In this document: piece after piece, positions 1 to 5,538 of the stretch
How positions within the stretch are numbered: position 1 is the first letter of the stretch
Layout: each line of letters begins with the position of its first letter
NCBI GenBank assembly: GCA_027020105.1
Contig: JALUVW010000112.1
Coordinates: 1 to 6,938 of the forward strand
DNA: 6,938 nucleotides
From: Candidatus Falkowiibacteriota bacterium
Lineage (GTDB): Bacteria; Patescibacteriota; Patescibacteriia; Patescibacteriales; SZUA-104
Direction of reading: 5' to 3'
Notes under the pieces: generated by a model
Database searches by the model: none
What the model was told of the DNA's origin: nothing
Seen by the model: the letters and a program-made list of their open reading frames with translations, nothing else
Translations under genes and position numbers: made by a program

Positions 1-18
1 GGGGGAATTTGAAGAGCA

Positions 19-24
19 TATAAT
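19..24 (+). promoter_or_regulatory. Possible -10 box for the 130-aa gene
   Basis: A perfect TATAAT lies 20 nt before the ATG at 45. The -35 position falls at the window edge, so it cannot be judged, and there is no TGn extension. Transcription would start near position 31, giving a leader of about 14 nt that just contains the Shine-Dalgarno. Only the hexamer itself is seen; promoter function is inferred. Confidence 0.35.
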
Positions 25-30
25 CTATCT

Positions 31-38
31 AAAGGAGG
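31..38 (+). promoter_or_regulatory. Strong Shine-Dalgarno for the 130-aa gene
   Basis: AAAGGAGG lies 6 nt before the ATG at 45, a near-perfect anti-SD match at good spacing. It fixes the start codon and shows that this organism uses SD-led initiation for some genes, in contrast to the apparently leaderless genes at 514 and 3185. Confidence 0.8.
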
Positions 39-44
39 AAAAAA

Positions 45-437
45 ATGACAAGATTTTTTAAAAAAATTTTTTCCAAAAAAAGTTCGGAAAATTTTATCCA
101 TGAAGCATGGGCGGCCATAAGAGAAGGAAGGTATGAGGACGCCTTCCGTATGCTCCTCAAGGCCGAAAAAATTATGAAAAGGGAGGGAATAAGGAATCCG
201 GAAAAAGAAATGCTGGAAATCTTTATTCCTCCGCCCATGACGCCCACGACGCCGATGCTGCGGACCGTGGGAGACTTAAAAAGATATATCTGCCATGAAA
301 TAGTAATGGCGGAATATATCCATTTGTGGTTCGTCGTTAACTTCGGCGACCACCACGATGAAGAGAACAGGATTATTTCAAAAATAAGGCGCGTAAGCGC
401 CGTGGGCAATATCAGCCTAGACGACCTTGATTTTTAA
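45..437 (+). CDS. Hypothetical protein, 130 aa, TPR-like N-terminal helices
   Basis: Not recognised. The protein starts with a basic stretch (residues 1-12, rich in K/R/F). Residues 19-44 (HEAWAAIREGRYEDAFRMLL and onward) have the small-residue spacing and G-x-Y-E-D-A pattern of a single TPR-like helical hairpin. A Pro/Thr/Met linker follows (about 62-71, PPPMTPTTPM), then a second helical region. That region carries clustered His/Asp/Glu (H85, E86, H93, D102, H103, H104, D105), which might bind a metal, but no known motif is matched. The C-terminus is acidic (LDDLDF). There is no signal peptide or membrane segment, so a cytoplasmic protein is likely. The start is supported by an excellent SD. 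The gene forms its own transcription unit, closed by the terminator at 452-485. That it is a real gene is well supported by SD, length and terminator; its function is unknown. Confidence 0.8.
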   Translation: MTRFFKKIFSKKSSENFIHEAWAAIREGRYEDAFRMLLKAEKIMKREGIRNPEKEMLEIFIPPPMTPTTPMLRTVGDLKRYICHEIVMAEYIHLWFVVNFGDHHDEENRIISKIRRVSAVGNISLDDLDF

Positions 438-451
438 TACATATGGCTGGT

Positions 452-485
452 GAGCGGGGAACCAAACACTCCCCGCTCTTTTTTT
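452..485 (+). terminator. Rho-independent terminator
   Basis: A perfect 9-bp stem (GAGCGGGGA 452-460 pairing with TCCCCGCTC 470-478) has a 9-nt loop (ACCAAACAC) and is followed by seven T (479-485). It lies 15 nt past the stop of the 130-aa gene. The T tract occupies the place where the -35 box of the next gene's promoter would sit. Confidence 0.93.
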
Positions 486-498
486 ATGTCTAAAATTG

Positions 499-507
499 TG
501 CTATAAT
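499..507 (+). promoter_or_regulatory. Extended -10 promoter of the M23 peptidase gene, apparently leaderless
   Basis: TGcTATAAT (TATAAT at 502-507) is a perfect extended -10 element. The -35 region (about 479-484) is only T-rich, coming from the preceding terminator. Exactly 6 nt separate the -10 box from the ATG at 514, so the expected transcription start is the A of the start codon. There is no SD between them. The same layout is found before the recombinase gene at 3185. Confidence 0.75.
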
Positions 508-513
508 ATAAAT

Positions 514-1734
514 ATGAAAAATATTATTATAAAAATATTCATACCCCTGTTGATATTGGTCGTTTTTTTGAACGCCCGAAATTTTGCGTTCGGCGAGAGC
601 GAAAACGCGCAAATCAAGGAAATAAACAAGGAAATCCGGCAAAAAAAAGATGAAATCAAGGAAATACAAAACAAGCGGGAAAAATACGCCAAAGCCCTAA
701 GGAGGGCGCAATCAAAAAGAGCAAGCCTTGCCAACCAGTTGGCGATATTGAACAATCGTATGGCTAAAACAGAGCTGGATATTGAGAATGTGCAAGCGGA
801 TATTGATATTACCGGGCTTGAAATTAAAAAAATTGAAGCGGAAATAGAGGATACCGACCAAAAAATCGCCGATGAAAAAGAGCATCTGGCGTCAATACTT
901 CGTTTGATGCACAAACAAGACAGAGTCGGCGCTTTGGAGATAATTTTGTTAAACAACAACTTGTCCGAATTTTTAAATCAAGTTAAATACCTTGAAAATA
1001 TTAATTCCGAGGTGGGAAAGAGTTTGGACAATTTAAAATCGTATAAAACCAAAAATGAAAAAAAACTATCGTCTTTGGCCAAGAAAAATCAGGAATTAAA
1101 CGCGTTAAGGGACGAATTGAACGATAAGAAAATTAAGTTGGAAGAGGAGCGAAACACCAAAACTTTTATCTTGAACCAAACGCGATACAATGAAAAGGAA
1201 TACCAAAGATTAATCAAACAGGCCAAACGCGAACAAGCAAAGATTTCCGCGGAAATAGCGCAAAAAGAAAAAACTCTCCGGGAGAAAATGGCGCGAATGG
1301 ACGGAAAAAAGCTGGAGTTCAACGATTCCGGATTTATTTGGCCGGTGCCCAAAAACACGATTACTTCTTATTTTCACGACCCTGATTATCCGTTCAGGTA
1401 CATCTTTGAGCATTCGGCCATTGATGTTAGGGCCGCGCAGGGCACGACGGTAAAGGCGGCCGCCTCCGGCTATGTTGCCAGAGTAAAAAACGGAGGGAAA
1501 AGGGGAGTGAGCTATATTACGATAGTGCACGGCAATCAATTATCAACGGTGTACTTCCATTTGTCAAAATTATTGGTAAAGGAGGATGATTATGTGGTTC
1601 AGGGACAAACCATCGGTTTAAGCGGAGGATTGCCCGGCACTCCCGGCGCCGGCCGATTCACGACCGGCCCGCACCTGCATTTTGGCGTTCGCCTAAACGG
1701 CATTCCGGTTGATCCGCTGGAGTATTTGCCGTAA
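514..1734 (+). CDS. Secreted coiled-coil M23 family peptidase, EnvC/PcsB-like
   Basis: Probable zinc endopeptidase that cleaves peptide cross-links of peptidoglycan during cell separation, exported or membrane-anchored. I start at ATG 514 (406 aa), not the in-frame TTG at 496, because 496 lies inside the promoter. Residues 1-28 form a signal peptide or N-terminal anchor (MKNIIIKIFIPLLILVVF and onward). Residues about 30-265 are a long K/E/Q-rich coiled coil, interrupted near 135-160 by the LEIILLNNNLSEFLNQVKYL segment typical of the EnvC/PcsB hairpin. The M23 (LytM) domain covers about 290-400. The zinc/catalytic set is intact: H300-x3-D304 (HSAID), H349 in YFHL, and H387-L-H389 in GPHLHFG. 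E. coli EnvC is itself inactive and works by activating amidases; here the intact residues suggest real hydrolase activity (inference). EnvC and PcsB partner with FtsEX; no ftsEX is visible here. The downstream metallopeptidase gene is co-directional. Confidence 0.93.
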   Translation: MKNIIIKIFIPLLILVVFLNARNFAFGESENAQIKEINKEIRQKKDEIKEIQNKREKYAKALRRAQSKRASLANQLAILNNRMAKTELDIENVQADIDITGLEIKKIEAEIEDTDQKIADEKEHLASILRLMHKQDRVGALEIILLNNNLSEFLNQVKYLENINSEVGKSLDNLKSYKTKNEKKLSSLAKKNQELNALRDELNDKKIKLEEERNTKTFILNQTRYNEKEYQRLIKQAKREQAKISAEIAQKEKTLREKMARMDGKKLEFNDSGFIWPVPKNTITSYFHDPDYPFRYIFEHSAIDVRAAQGTTVKAAASGYVARVKNGGKRGVSYITIVHGNQLSTVYFHLSKLLVKEDDYVVQGQTIGLSGGLPGTPGAGRFTTGPHLHFGVRLNGIPVDPLEYLP

Positions 1735-1815
1735 AAATAAAAATCAAATACCGGAAAAACAATTTTGGCGGATTTTTCAATAAACTTGATTTTCGGTATT
1801 CGGTTTTTCTTCGTT

Positions 1816-2196
1816 ATGCCTTACGAACAACTCGTTCAGCTTGTCTGCGATAACGCGTTAAAACTGCTTAACGCGGCCAATATTCGCTTTCGGCCGATGC
1901 GAAGAAAAAATAACCGCGTTAACACGAAACGCGGTTACGTGATCGGCAGGACGAATTTAAAAACCGGCCTCATCACCATTGATATTTTTACGCCGAAAAA
2001 AAGGGAGCCGAAAAAGATTTCAAGTATTTTACGGACACTATGCCACGAAGTGGCGCATCACCAGAAAAGGCCCTTTACGCAGCGCCACCGAGGCCGCTGG
2101 ATAATTCGCCGGCATTTTCCGGAATTCTACAAGCAAGTTAACGGAAATATTGAAATCTTAAAAAGAGATAAATGGTTGGGGGAGTATTTTAAATGA
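1816..2196 (+). CDS. Small HExxH zinc metallopeptidase, SprT-like
   Basis: A 126-aa predicted cytoplasmic protein with the zincin motif H77-E-V-A-H81 in the context LCHEVAHHQKRP. A downstream His-containing segment (RHRGRWIIRRHFPEF, about 92-106) could supply the third zinc ligand, as in SprT/WLM-type proteins. It is shorter than typical SprT (about 165 aa) and is probably a minimal catalytic domain. The N-terminal helix (PYEQLVQLVCDNALKLLN) starts right at this Met. An upstream in-frame TTG at 1765 would add 17 residues of hydrophobic, non-family-like sequence (INLIFGIRFFFV), and neither start has a good SD, so I prefer the ATG at 1816. The gap from the M23 gene is 81 nt, so it may be co-transcribed. 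Substrate unknown; related SprT/Spartan proteins degrade DNA-crosslinked proteins, but that role is not shown here. It converges with the recombinase gene. Confidence 0.8.
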   Translation: MPYEQLVQLVCDNALKLLNAANIRFRPMRRKNNRVNTKRGYVIGRTNLKTGLITIDIFTPKKREPKKISSILRTLCHEVAHHQKRPFTQRHRGRWIIRRHFPEFYKQVNGNIEILKRDKWLGEYFK

Positions 2197-2222
2197 TAAA
2201 TCGGGAGAAGCGCGGCGGTTAA

Positions 2223-3185
2223 TCAATTTTTCAAATTTTTTCCGCTATGAAATTTTTTATGAATATCCCTCAACCGTTTATTCGTGACATGGGTATATAT
2301 CTGCGTAGTGGCGATATTTTTATGTCCCAAAAATTCCTGCACCAAACGCAAGTCCACGCCCTCCGACAACAAATCGGTGGCGTAAGTATGCCTTAACGTG
2401 TGAGGAGTGGCCATAATCGGCAAACCGGCGATTTTTACGTATTTCTTTACTATATCCTCCACGCTCTTGGTGGTCAACCGGCGCGATTTGCCGGTTTTTT
2501 CAATTCCCGGCTTATAATTTATAAACAAAGCCTCGTCCATATCTTTTCTTTTGCTTAAATACTTGTTGAGCCAGCGAACCGCCCTTTCCGAAAAATAAAC
2601 CGTTCGCGTTTTCTCACCCTTTCCCACTATAACCACCTCCAGCTCCTTTGTGTCATTATTGATTTTAAACTGGTCGCGGTTTAACGCGACCAATTCGGCC
2701 ACGCGCAATCCGGTTGAAAAAAGTGATTCCAAAATCGCTCTGTCCCTCAAACCGATAATTTTACTTGTGTCGGGGGAGAGCAGCAGGCTCTCAACTTGAT
2801 TCAAGGTTAAAAACTTGACTTCTTTTTCCGATCTGTCTTTGGCAAGTTTGATTTTGCCCGGGGGCAGGGAATCAATGTCTTTCTCAATAAAAAATTCCAA
2901 TAAAGCGCGCAAAGCTATTAAATAATAATTTTGCGTGGATTTTTTTAAAAGTTTTTTTCTCACGGGATCAACACGCCGCGATAAAAAAACTCTGTACTTC
3001 CAAATAACGGCGGGGGAGAGCTCGTTCGGCTTCATATCGGCGTAATTATTGTCCGCCAGCCATTTAAAGAATTTATTTAAAAAACGCGAATAATTCTCCT
3101 GCGTTTTATTGGACAGGCCTTTTTCAATTTCCAAATAATCCAAAAAATCCGTTAAATATTTGATTATCGGCTTGGTCTTGTTCAT
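2223..3185 (-). CDS. Tyrosine recombinase of the XerC/XerD type
   Basis: Site-specific recombinase of 320 aa, slightly longer than the roughly 300 aa of XerC/D; it probably resolves chromosome dimers at a dif site. The N-terminal SAM-like core-binding domain covers about 5-110 (LTDFLDYLEIEKGLSNKTQE...). The catalytic domain covers about 122-310. All active-site residues are present: R161 (TGLRVAEL), K189 (VGKGEKTR), H262-T-L-R265 (PHTLRHTYAT), H288 (LGHKN) and the nucleophile Y297 (TQIYTHV). Only one Xer gene is visible, so it could act alone like XerS, XerH or XerA; a partner elsewhere cannot be excluded. The ATG start is fixed by a promoter whose -10 box is 6 nt upstream (leaderless). Dif-like sequences overlap that promoter and recur about 190 bp upstream. 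A phage or element integrase is less likely, since no phage or cargo genes flank it. Confidence 0.93.
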   Translation of the reverse strand: MNKTKPIIKYLTDFLDYLEIEKGLSNKTQENYSRFLNKFFKWLADNNYADMKPNELSPAVIWKYRVFLSRRVDPVRKKLLKKSTQNYYLIALRALLEFFIEKDIDSLPPGKIKLAKDRSEKEVKFLTLNQVESLLLSPDTSKIIGLRDRAILESLFSTGLRVAELVALNRDQFKINNDTKELEVVIVGKGEKTRTVYFSERAVRWLNKYLSKRKDMDEALFINYKPGIEKTGKSRRLTTKSVEDIVKKYVKIAGLPIMATPHTLRHTYATDLLSEGVDLRLVQEFLGHKNIATTQIYTHVTNKRLRDIHKKFHSGKNLKN

Positions 3186-3191
3186 ATAAGC

Positions 3192-3200
3192 ATTATATCA
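3192..3200 (-). promoter_or_regulatory. Extended -10 promoter of the recombinase gene, apparently leaderless
   Basis: On the - strand the sequence is TGaTATAAT, then GCTTAT, then the ATG at 3185. The perfect extended -10 box lies 6 nt from the start codon, so transcription should begin at the A of ATG. The -35 position holds TTTTAA, a poor match. There is no SD. The candidate dif half-site 3202-3213 lies in the spacer, so recombinase binding there would be expected to affect its own transcription (inference). Confidence 0.75.
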
Positions 3201-3201
3201 C

Positions 3202-3213
3202 ATTATGCGAAGT
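3202..3213. repeat. Left copy of a 12-bp inverted repeat
   Basis: ATTATGCGAAGT here is the exact reverse complement of ACTTCGCATAAT at 3373-3384. The two copies enclose 159 bp and lie just upstream of the recombinase gene. This copy lies within the recombinase promoter region. Confidence 0.8.
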
Positions 3214-3224
3214 ATTAAAATAAC

Positions 3225-3248
3225 AAAAAAGACTCGGCGTGAAGCCGA
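3225..3248 (-). terminator. Intrinsic terminator of the ftsQ operon
   Basis: On the - strand a 5-bp stem TCGGC/GCCGA (3248-3244 with 3238-3234, loop TTCAC) is followed by GTC and six T (3230-3225). It is short but well placed: after the ftsQ and 46-aa genes and just before the recombinase promoter, so it would insulate the two transcription units. Confidence 0.6.
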
Positions 3249-3429
3249 AACTTGATTAAATTCAATATACGCAAAACTTATGTTAGTATTATGGTTTTTT
3301 AAGTGTATAGGCCGTTATTCGGGGGAACGCGCGAAGGAACGGAATAATCAAAATTATACGCTATAACATATAACTTCGCATAATATAGGTTAATTAACGT
3401 TATATATAAATCAACCGGCGCGAAACCAA
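3249..3429. other. Gene-free spacer of 181 bp, possible 3' UTR or RNA
   Basis: This lies between the terminator and the stop of the 46-aa gene. It holds a locally GC-rich patch (3309-3345, containing GGGGGAACGCGCGAAGGAAC) that differs from the AT-rich flanks and is bounded by TTATTC/GAATAA, which could close a hairpin. It also holds the palindrome GTTAATTAAC (3389-3398) and the right copy of the inverted repeat. I recognise no RNA family. Confidence 0.5.
3373..3400 (+). other. Second candidate dif-like site, right copy of the 12-bp inverted repeat
   Basis: Read on the + strand, 3373-3384 is ACTTCGCATAAT, the same arm as at 3213-3202 on the - strand. In an 11-6-11 layout the parts are ACTTCGCATAA, TATAGG and TTAATTAACGT. 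The right arm shares about 7 of 11 positions with the B. subtilis dif right arm (from memory), which is suggestive only. Which of the two copies, if either, is a working Xer site cannot be told from sequence alone. Confidence 0.4.
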
Positions 3430-3570
3430 TCAACTAAAGTTAATTCCCATTATGTTAAGCTCGGTGGTGAACAGCAGTAAAATTTTTATAATCAGCAAAA
3501 AAATACCGATAACAACAAGACAAAATACCAAAACAGCTAACGCGAACACGAATTTAAATAATCTTTCCAT
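3430..3570 (-). CDS. Small membrane protein, 46 aa
   Basis: An ATG-started frame encoding 46 residues: MERLFKFVFALAVLV at the N-terminus, then a continuous hydrophobic stretch to about residue 34 (one long or two short membrane segments, with a lone K29), and a short polar tail ending TTELNIMGINFS. Composition this uniformly hydrophobic with a basic N-terminus is not expected of random spacer DNA. It lies 41 nt after the ftsQ stop on the same strand, ahead of an operon terminator, so co-transcription with ftsQ is likely. No clear SD is seen. I recognise no family; a role at the membrane with the divisome is a guess from position only. Confidence 0.6.
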   Translation of the reverse strand: MERLFKFVFALAVLVFCLVVIGIFLLIIKILLLFTTELNIMGINFS

Positions 3571-3611
3571 AGTGGCGGTAATTAAAGTTTGATAAATTTA
3601 TAATTGTAAAG

Positions 3612-4484
3612 CTATCTATAATATACCCTATCGCCATACCTTAAGTCAATGTATTCTTTGTTGATAAAATCGTCTTTTAATTTTTCTCCGACAATAACCA
3701 GTAATTTGGCGATTTGTTTTTTAATATCCTCTTTGGTGTTAAAATATATTTCGGGCCCCTCCAGCAGTTTTAACTTAACCGTGTAAAAATCACTGTCCAG
3801 TATAAATCGGTCAATTTTAAAATTTTTACGATTATTTTTAAGCTCCTTGAACAAACTCACGATATAATCAATGCTGCCGTCGTCCGCCTTAACGGCCTTT
3901 CCGTCAATTTTTCCCTCCCTCCTGTTTTCAATCAAGGGATAGTTTTGCCGTTTGATTTGGAGCGGATCAGCCTCCGAAAATATGTTTCCCTCGTTGTCAA
4001 TGTAATAATACTTATCCGATTCGTACCATACGGCGGAATATTCTTTTTCTTTTAAATTGATTATAATAGTCCCGGGGAATTTCTTATTGATGGATAAATT
4101 TTCAAAATAATACTGCCCGTTCAAATTCGCCGCCAATTCATCTTCATCAAATAAATTTAAATTTTTTTGCTTAAAAATGAAAAATCTGCTTTCATTTGTT
4201 TGCCTCCACACCGCGTCCTTGATATCGCTCTCCGCTATCTTGCTGTTGCCGACGACCTCCACGGAGGTAACGTTAAAAACGGATGAAAAATAAAAAAGCC
4301 AAACCAAGCAGACAAAAACCGCCGCAAGCGTTAAAAAGATTAACTTTGAGCGCCAAGTCCGTTTCTTGGCTTTAAAGGACTTCCCGGAAGAAACGGAGAA
4401 AACGCCCTTTTTTCTTTTTGCGCGAAAAAAAGGGTTGGAATATTTTTTTCCGCTATAATCAAATTTTTTCCTCCTTTTTGGCAT
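3612..4484 (-). CDS. ftsQ: Cell division protein FtsQ/DivIB
   Basis: Bitopic divisome protein that links early and late division proteins together with FtsB and FtsL. The 290-aa architecture is typical: a very basic cytoplasmic tail (1-47, many K/R), one membrane segment at about 48-67 (LIFLTLAAVFVCLVWLFYF), a POTRA domain at about 70-140 starting FNVTSVEVVGNSKIAESDI, and the FtsQ beta domain to the C-terminus, ending in the family-like YIDLRYGDRVYYR. Codons 3-6 happen to spell AAAAGGAGG, an SD-like string inside the gene, with no in-frame start suitably placed after it. The true start is the ATG at 4484; upstream there is only a run of G about 15 nt away and no ideal SD. Downstream lies the 46-aa membrane protein. 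Upstream on the same strand are a Mur-like gene, an aminotransferase and ddl, recalling the ddl-ftsQ order of dcw clusters. Confidence 0.9.
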   Translation of the reverse strand: MPKRRKKFDYSGKKYSNPFFRAKRKKGVFSVSSGKSFKAKKRTWRSKLIFLTLAAVFVCLVWLFYFSSVFNVTSVEVVGNSKIAESDIKDAVWRQTNESRFFIFKQKNLNLFDEDELAANLNGQYYFENLSINKKFPGTIIINLKEKEYSAVWYESDKYYYIDNEGNIFSEADPLQIKRQNYPLIENRREGKIDGKAVKADDGSIDYIVSLFKELKNNRKNFKIDRFILDSDFYTVKLKLLEGPEIYFNTKEDIKKQIAKLLVIVGEKLKDDFINKEYIDLRYGDRVYYR

Positions 4485-4555
4485 ACTCTTTAATAATCCC
4501 CCCTGTTTAATCTATCTATTATTATTTAAGCAAAAAACTAAACAGTTAAATTCAT

Positions 4556-4726
4556 AAAAATTACAAATTCAAAATACTAAATAACAAATAAATCACAAAT
4601 TCAAAATTATAAATCTAAAACCTTAATTAAACTAAAATATTGAATTAATAAAAAGTTTAAATTTTTTGAATTTATTATTTTGAATTTATTTGTGATTTGT
4701 AATTTTGAATTTGTAGTTTTTGATTT
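4556..4726. repeat. AT-rich imperfect inverted repeat (foldback element)
   Basis: The left arm (about 4556-4620) and the reverse complement of the right arm (about 4664-4726) align as AAAAAtTACAAATTCAAAAT versus AAAAAcTACAAATTCAAAAT, and continue through ACAAATAAAT and TCAAAATwATAAAT with a few mismatches and one gap of about 8 nt in the right arm. The arms are built from repeated words (ACAAAT, TTCAAAAT). The gene-free stretch 4485-4749 is almost entirely this element plus AT-rich flank. It could form a long hairpin in DNA or RNA. Similar AAATTCAAAATTACAAAT-type tracts occur in many CPR genomes (recollection, not searched). It has no coding capacity, so it could be MITE-like. Confidence 0.8.
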
Positions 4727-4743
4727 TATATTATAAAGCGTTT

Positions 4744-4767
4744 CATTATTTAACATGTTAAATAATG
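4744..4767. repeat. Perfect 24-bp palindrome across the stop of the Mur-like gene
   Basis: The sequence is its own reverse complement; each half is 12 bp (CATTATTTAACA and TGTTAAATAATG). It includes the last five sense codons and the stop of the Mur-like gene (residues HYLTC, stop at 4752-4750). No T tract follows on the - strand, so it is not a standard terminator. It could mark the edge of a rearrangement. Confidence 0.8.
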
Positions 4768-5490
4768 TTTTACGGCAAGGCCAATCAATAAAGCGTTAAC
4801 ATGGTGCTGTCCGAACTTGTTTATTTTATGTTCACTCGCGATATTATTGTGTTTTACGGTTACCGACTGCCCCGTACTCCCCTTTTCAATTTTAACGGCT
4901 TGCCAATCCGCGCCATCCGTAAGTCCAAAAAATTGAACCTTAATTTTGCTAATATTAGCCATTTTTCTAATTCTTTGGTTGTCATAATTTAATATCGCCA
5001 GTCCGTTTTTATCGGCTTTTTTCACCAAAAGCTCGTATTCGTTCACCAATTCGTTCATACCGTCAAATCCTTCCAAATACCTTTGCGTTATATCGGTGAT
5101 AACAACGATTTTCGGTTTGATTATCGTTAATAAATACCTCATATCGCCGGGATCGGAAACACCCAATTCCAAAACCAAAAATTTGGGGAAGTTGAATTGA
5201 AATATTTTCAAAATCGCTTTGGGAATAACCGGCAGCCAGTTTTTGTAAGAATTATACCCGCTGGGCAGGTTTAAAATCGCCAAGGGCAATCCTATTTCCG
5301 TATTAAAACTTTTGGGGTTTGAGCGAACGCTAATCCCCTCTTCTTTTAATGTTTTGCTTATTTCATCCTTGACAAAAATTTTATTCGTACTGCCGGCAAT
5401 AGCGATAATCGTCGGCCGGTGTATAGCTAAAACCAGCTTGGCGATATATTTAAGGTAATATTGAAGAATTTTTTTCATTAAATATTTCAT
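4750..5490 (-). CDS. Truncated, degenerate Mur ligase-like protein (MurF family), probable decayed paralogue
   Basis: Mur ligases are ATP-dependent amino-acid or peptide ligases of peptidoglycan synthesis, usually about 430-480 aa. This frame has 246 aa and covers only the central ATPase domain. Recognisable segments are the N-terminal part of the P-loop region (IAIAGSTNKIFVKDEI, 29-44), SNPKSFNTEIGLPLAIL (57-73), LELGVSDPGDMRYL (107-120), IKPKIVVITDI (124-134), GLAILNYDNQRI (163-174) and GQHHVNALLIGLAV (227-240). Several key positions are changed. The P-loop reads GSTNKI where the family has GSxGK(T/S), losing the second Gly (N36) and the Thr/Ser (I38). The usual His of the ITNIGxAHLE motif is Y138. 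The Arg of the GRHNxxNA motif is missing. The whole C-terminal ligase domain is absent and the frame stops in a palindrome beside a foldback repeat. It is probably inactive as a ligase. M5 (5478) could be the true start, since related proteins tend to begin MKKxLQ. Confidence 0.75.
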   Translation of the reverse strand: MKYLMKKILQYYLKYIAKLVLAIHRPTIIAIAGSTNKIFVKDEISKTLKEEGISVRSNPKSFNTEIGLPLAILNLPSGYNSYKNWLPVIPKAILKIFQFNFPKFLVLELGVSDPGDMRYLLTIIKPKIVVITDITQRYLEGFDGMNELVNEYELLVKKADKNGLAILNYDNQRIRKMANISKIKVQFFGLTDGADWQAVKIEKGSTGQSVTVKHNNIASEHKINKFGQHHVNALLIGLAVKHYLTC

Positions 5491-5538
5491 GAGTTATAAG
5501 TTGTAATTCGTAAATTATTTTTAAATTTTGCATTGTCA

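Larger units (their letters stand above)
3186..3213 (-). other. Candidate dif-like site overlapping the recombinase promoter
   Basis: Reading the - strand from 3213, the 28-nt stretch begins ACTTCGCATAATGTGATATA and ends one base before the recombinase ATG. It contains CGCATAATGT, identical to ten consecutive bases of E. coli dif as I recall it; the right half matches only if one base is inserted. Single-recombinase systems (XerS/difSL, XerH/difH) keep the dif site beside the xer gene, which favours the idea. The imperfect right arm and a second inverted copy of the left arm at 3373 leave it open whether this is dif, an auto-regulatory binding site, or chance. Confidence 0.4.

Noticed and set aside
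29..409. 126-codon - strand frame opposite the first gene
   Set aside because: The + strand frame has a strong SD and a terminator; the antisense frame has no signals.
496..513. N-terminal extension of the M23 protein from TTG 496
   Set aside because: The six added codons lie within the extended -10 promoter and lack an SD; ATG 514 gives a proper signal peptide.
501..959. 152-codon - strand frame opposite the M23 coiled coil
   Set aside because: Cys/Ser/Ile/Phe-rich antisense of Lys/Glu-rich codons; the + strand gene explains the region.
1765..1815. N-terminal extension of the SprT-like protein from TTG 1765
   Set aside because: It has no good SD and adds hydrophobic residues unlike a cytoplasmic metallopeptidase; the ATG at 1816 begins the expected helix.
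2197..2222. Terminator between the convergent SprT-like and recombinase genes
   Set aside because: Only scattered GCGG/CCGC matches with a long loop and no T tract next to the stem.
3280..3366. 28-codon + strand frame in the spacer upstream of the recombinase
   Set aside because: It is short, lacks an SD and a convincing promoter, and runs against the neighbouring genes; treated as chance.
4556..4726. CRISPR array
   Set aside because: Repeated AT-rich words are irregular and in inverted arms, with no constant repeat-spacer length and no cas genes.
4744..4767. Intrinsic terminator of the Mur-like gene
   Set aside because: The palindrome is AT-rich and is followed on the - strand by AAACGC, not a T tract.
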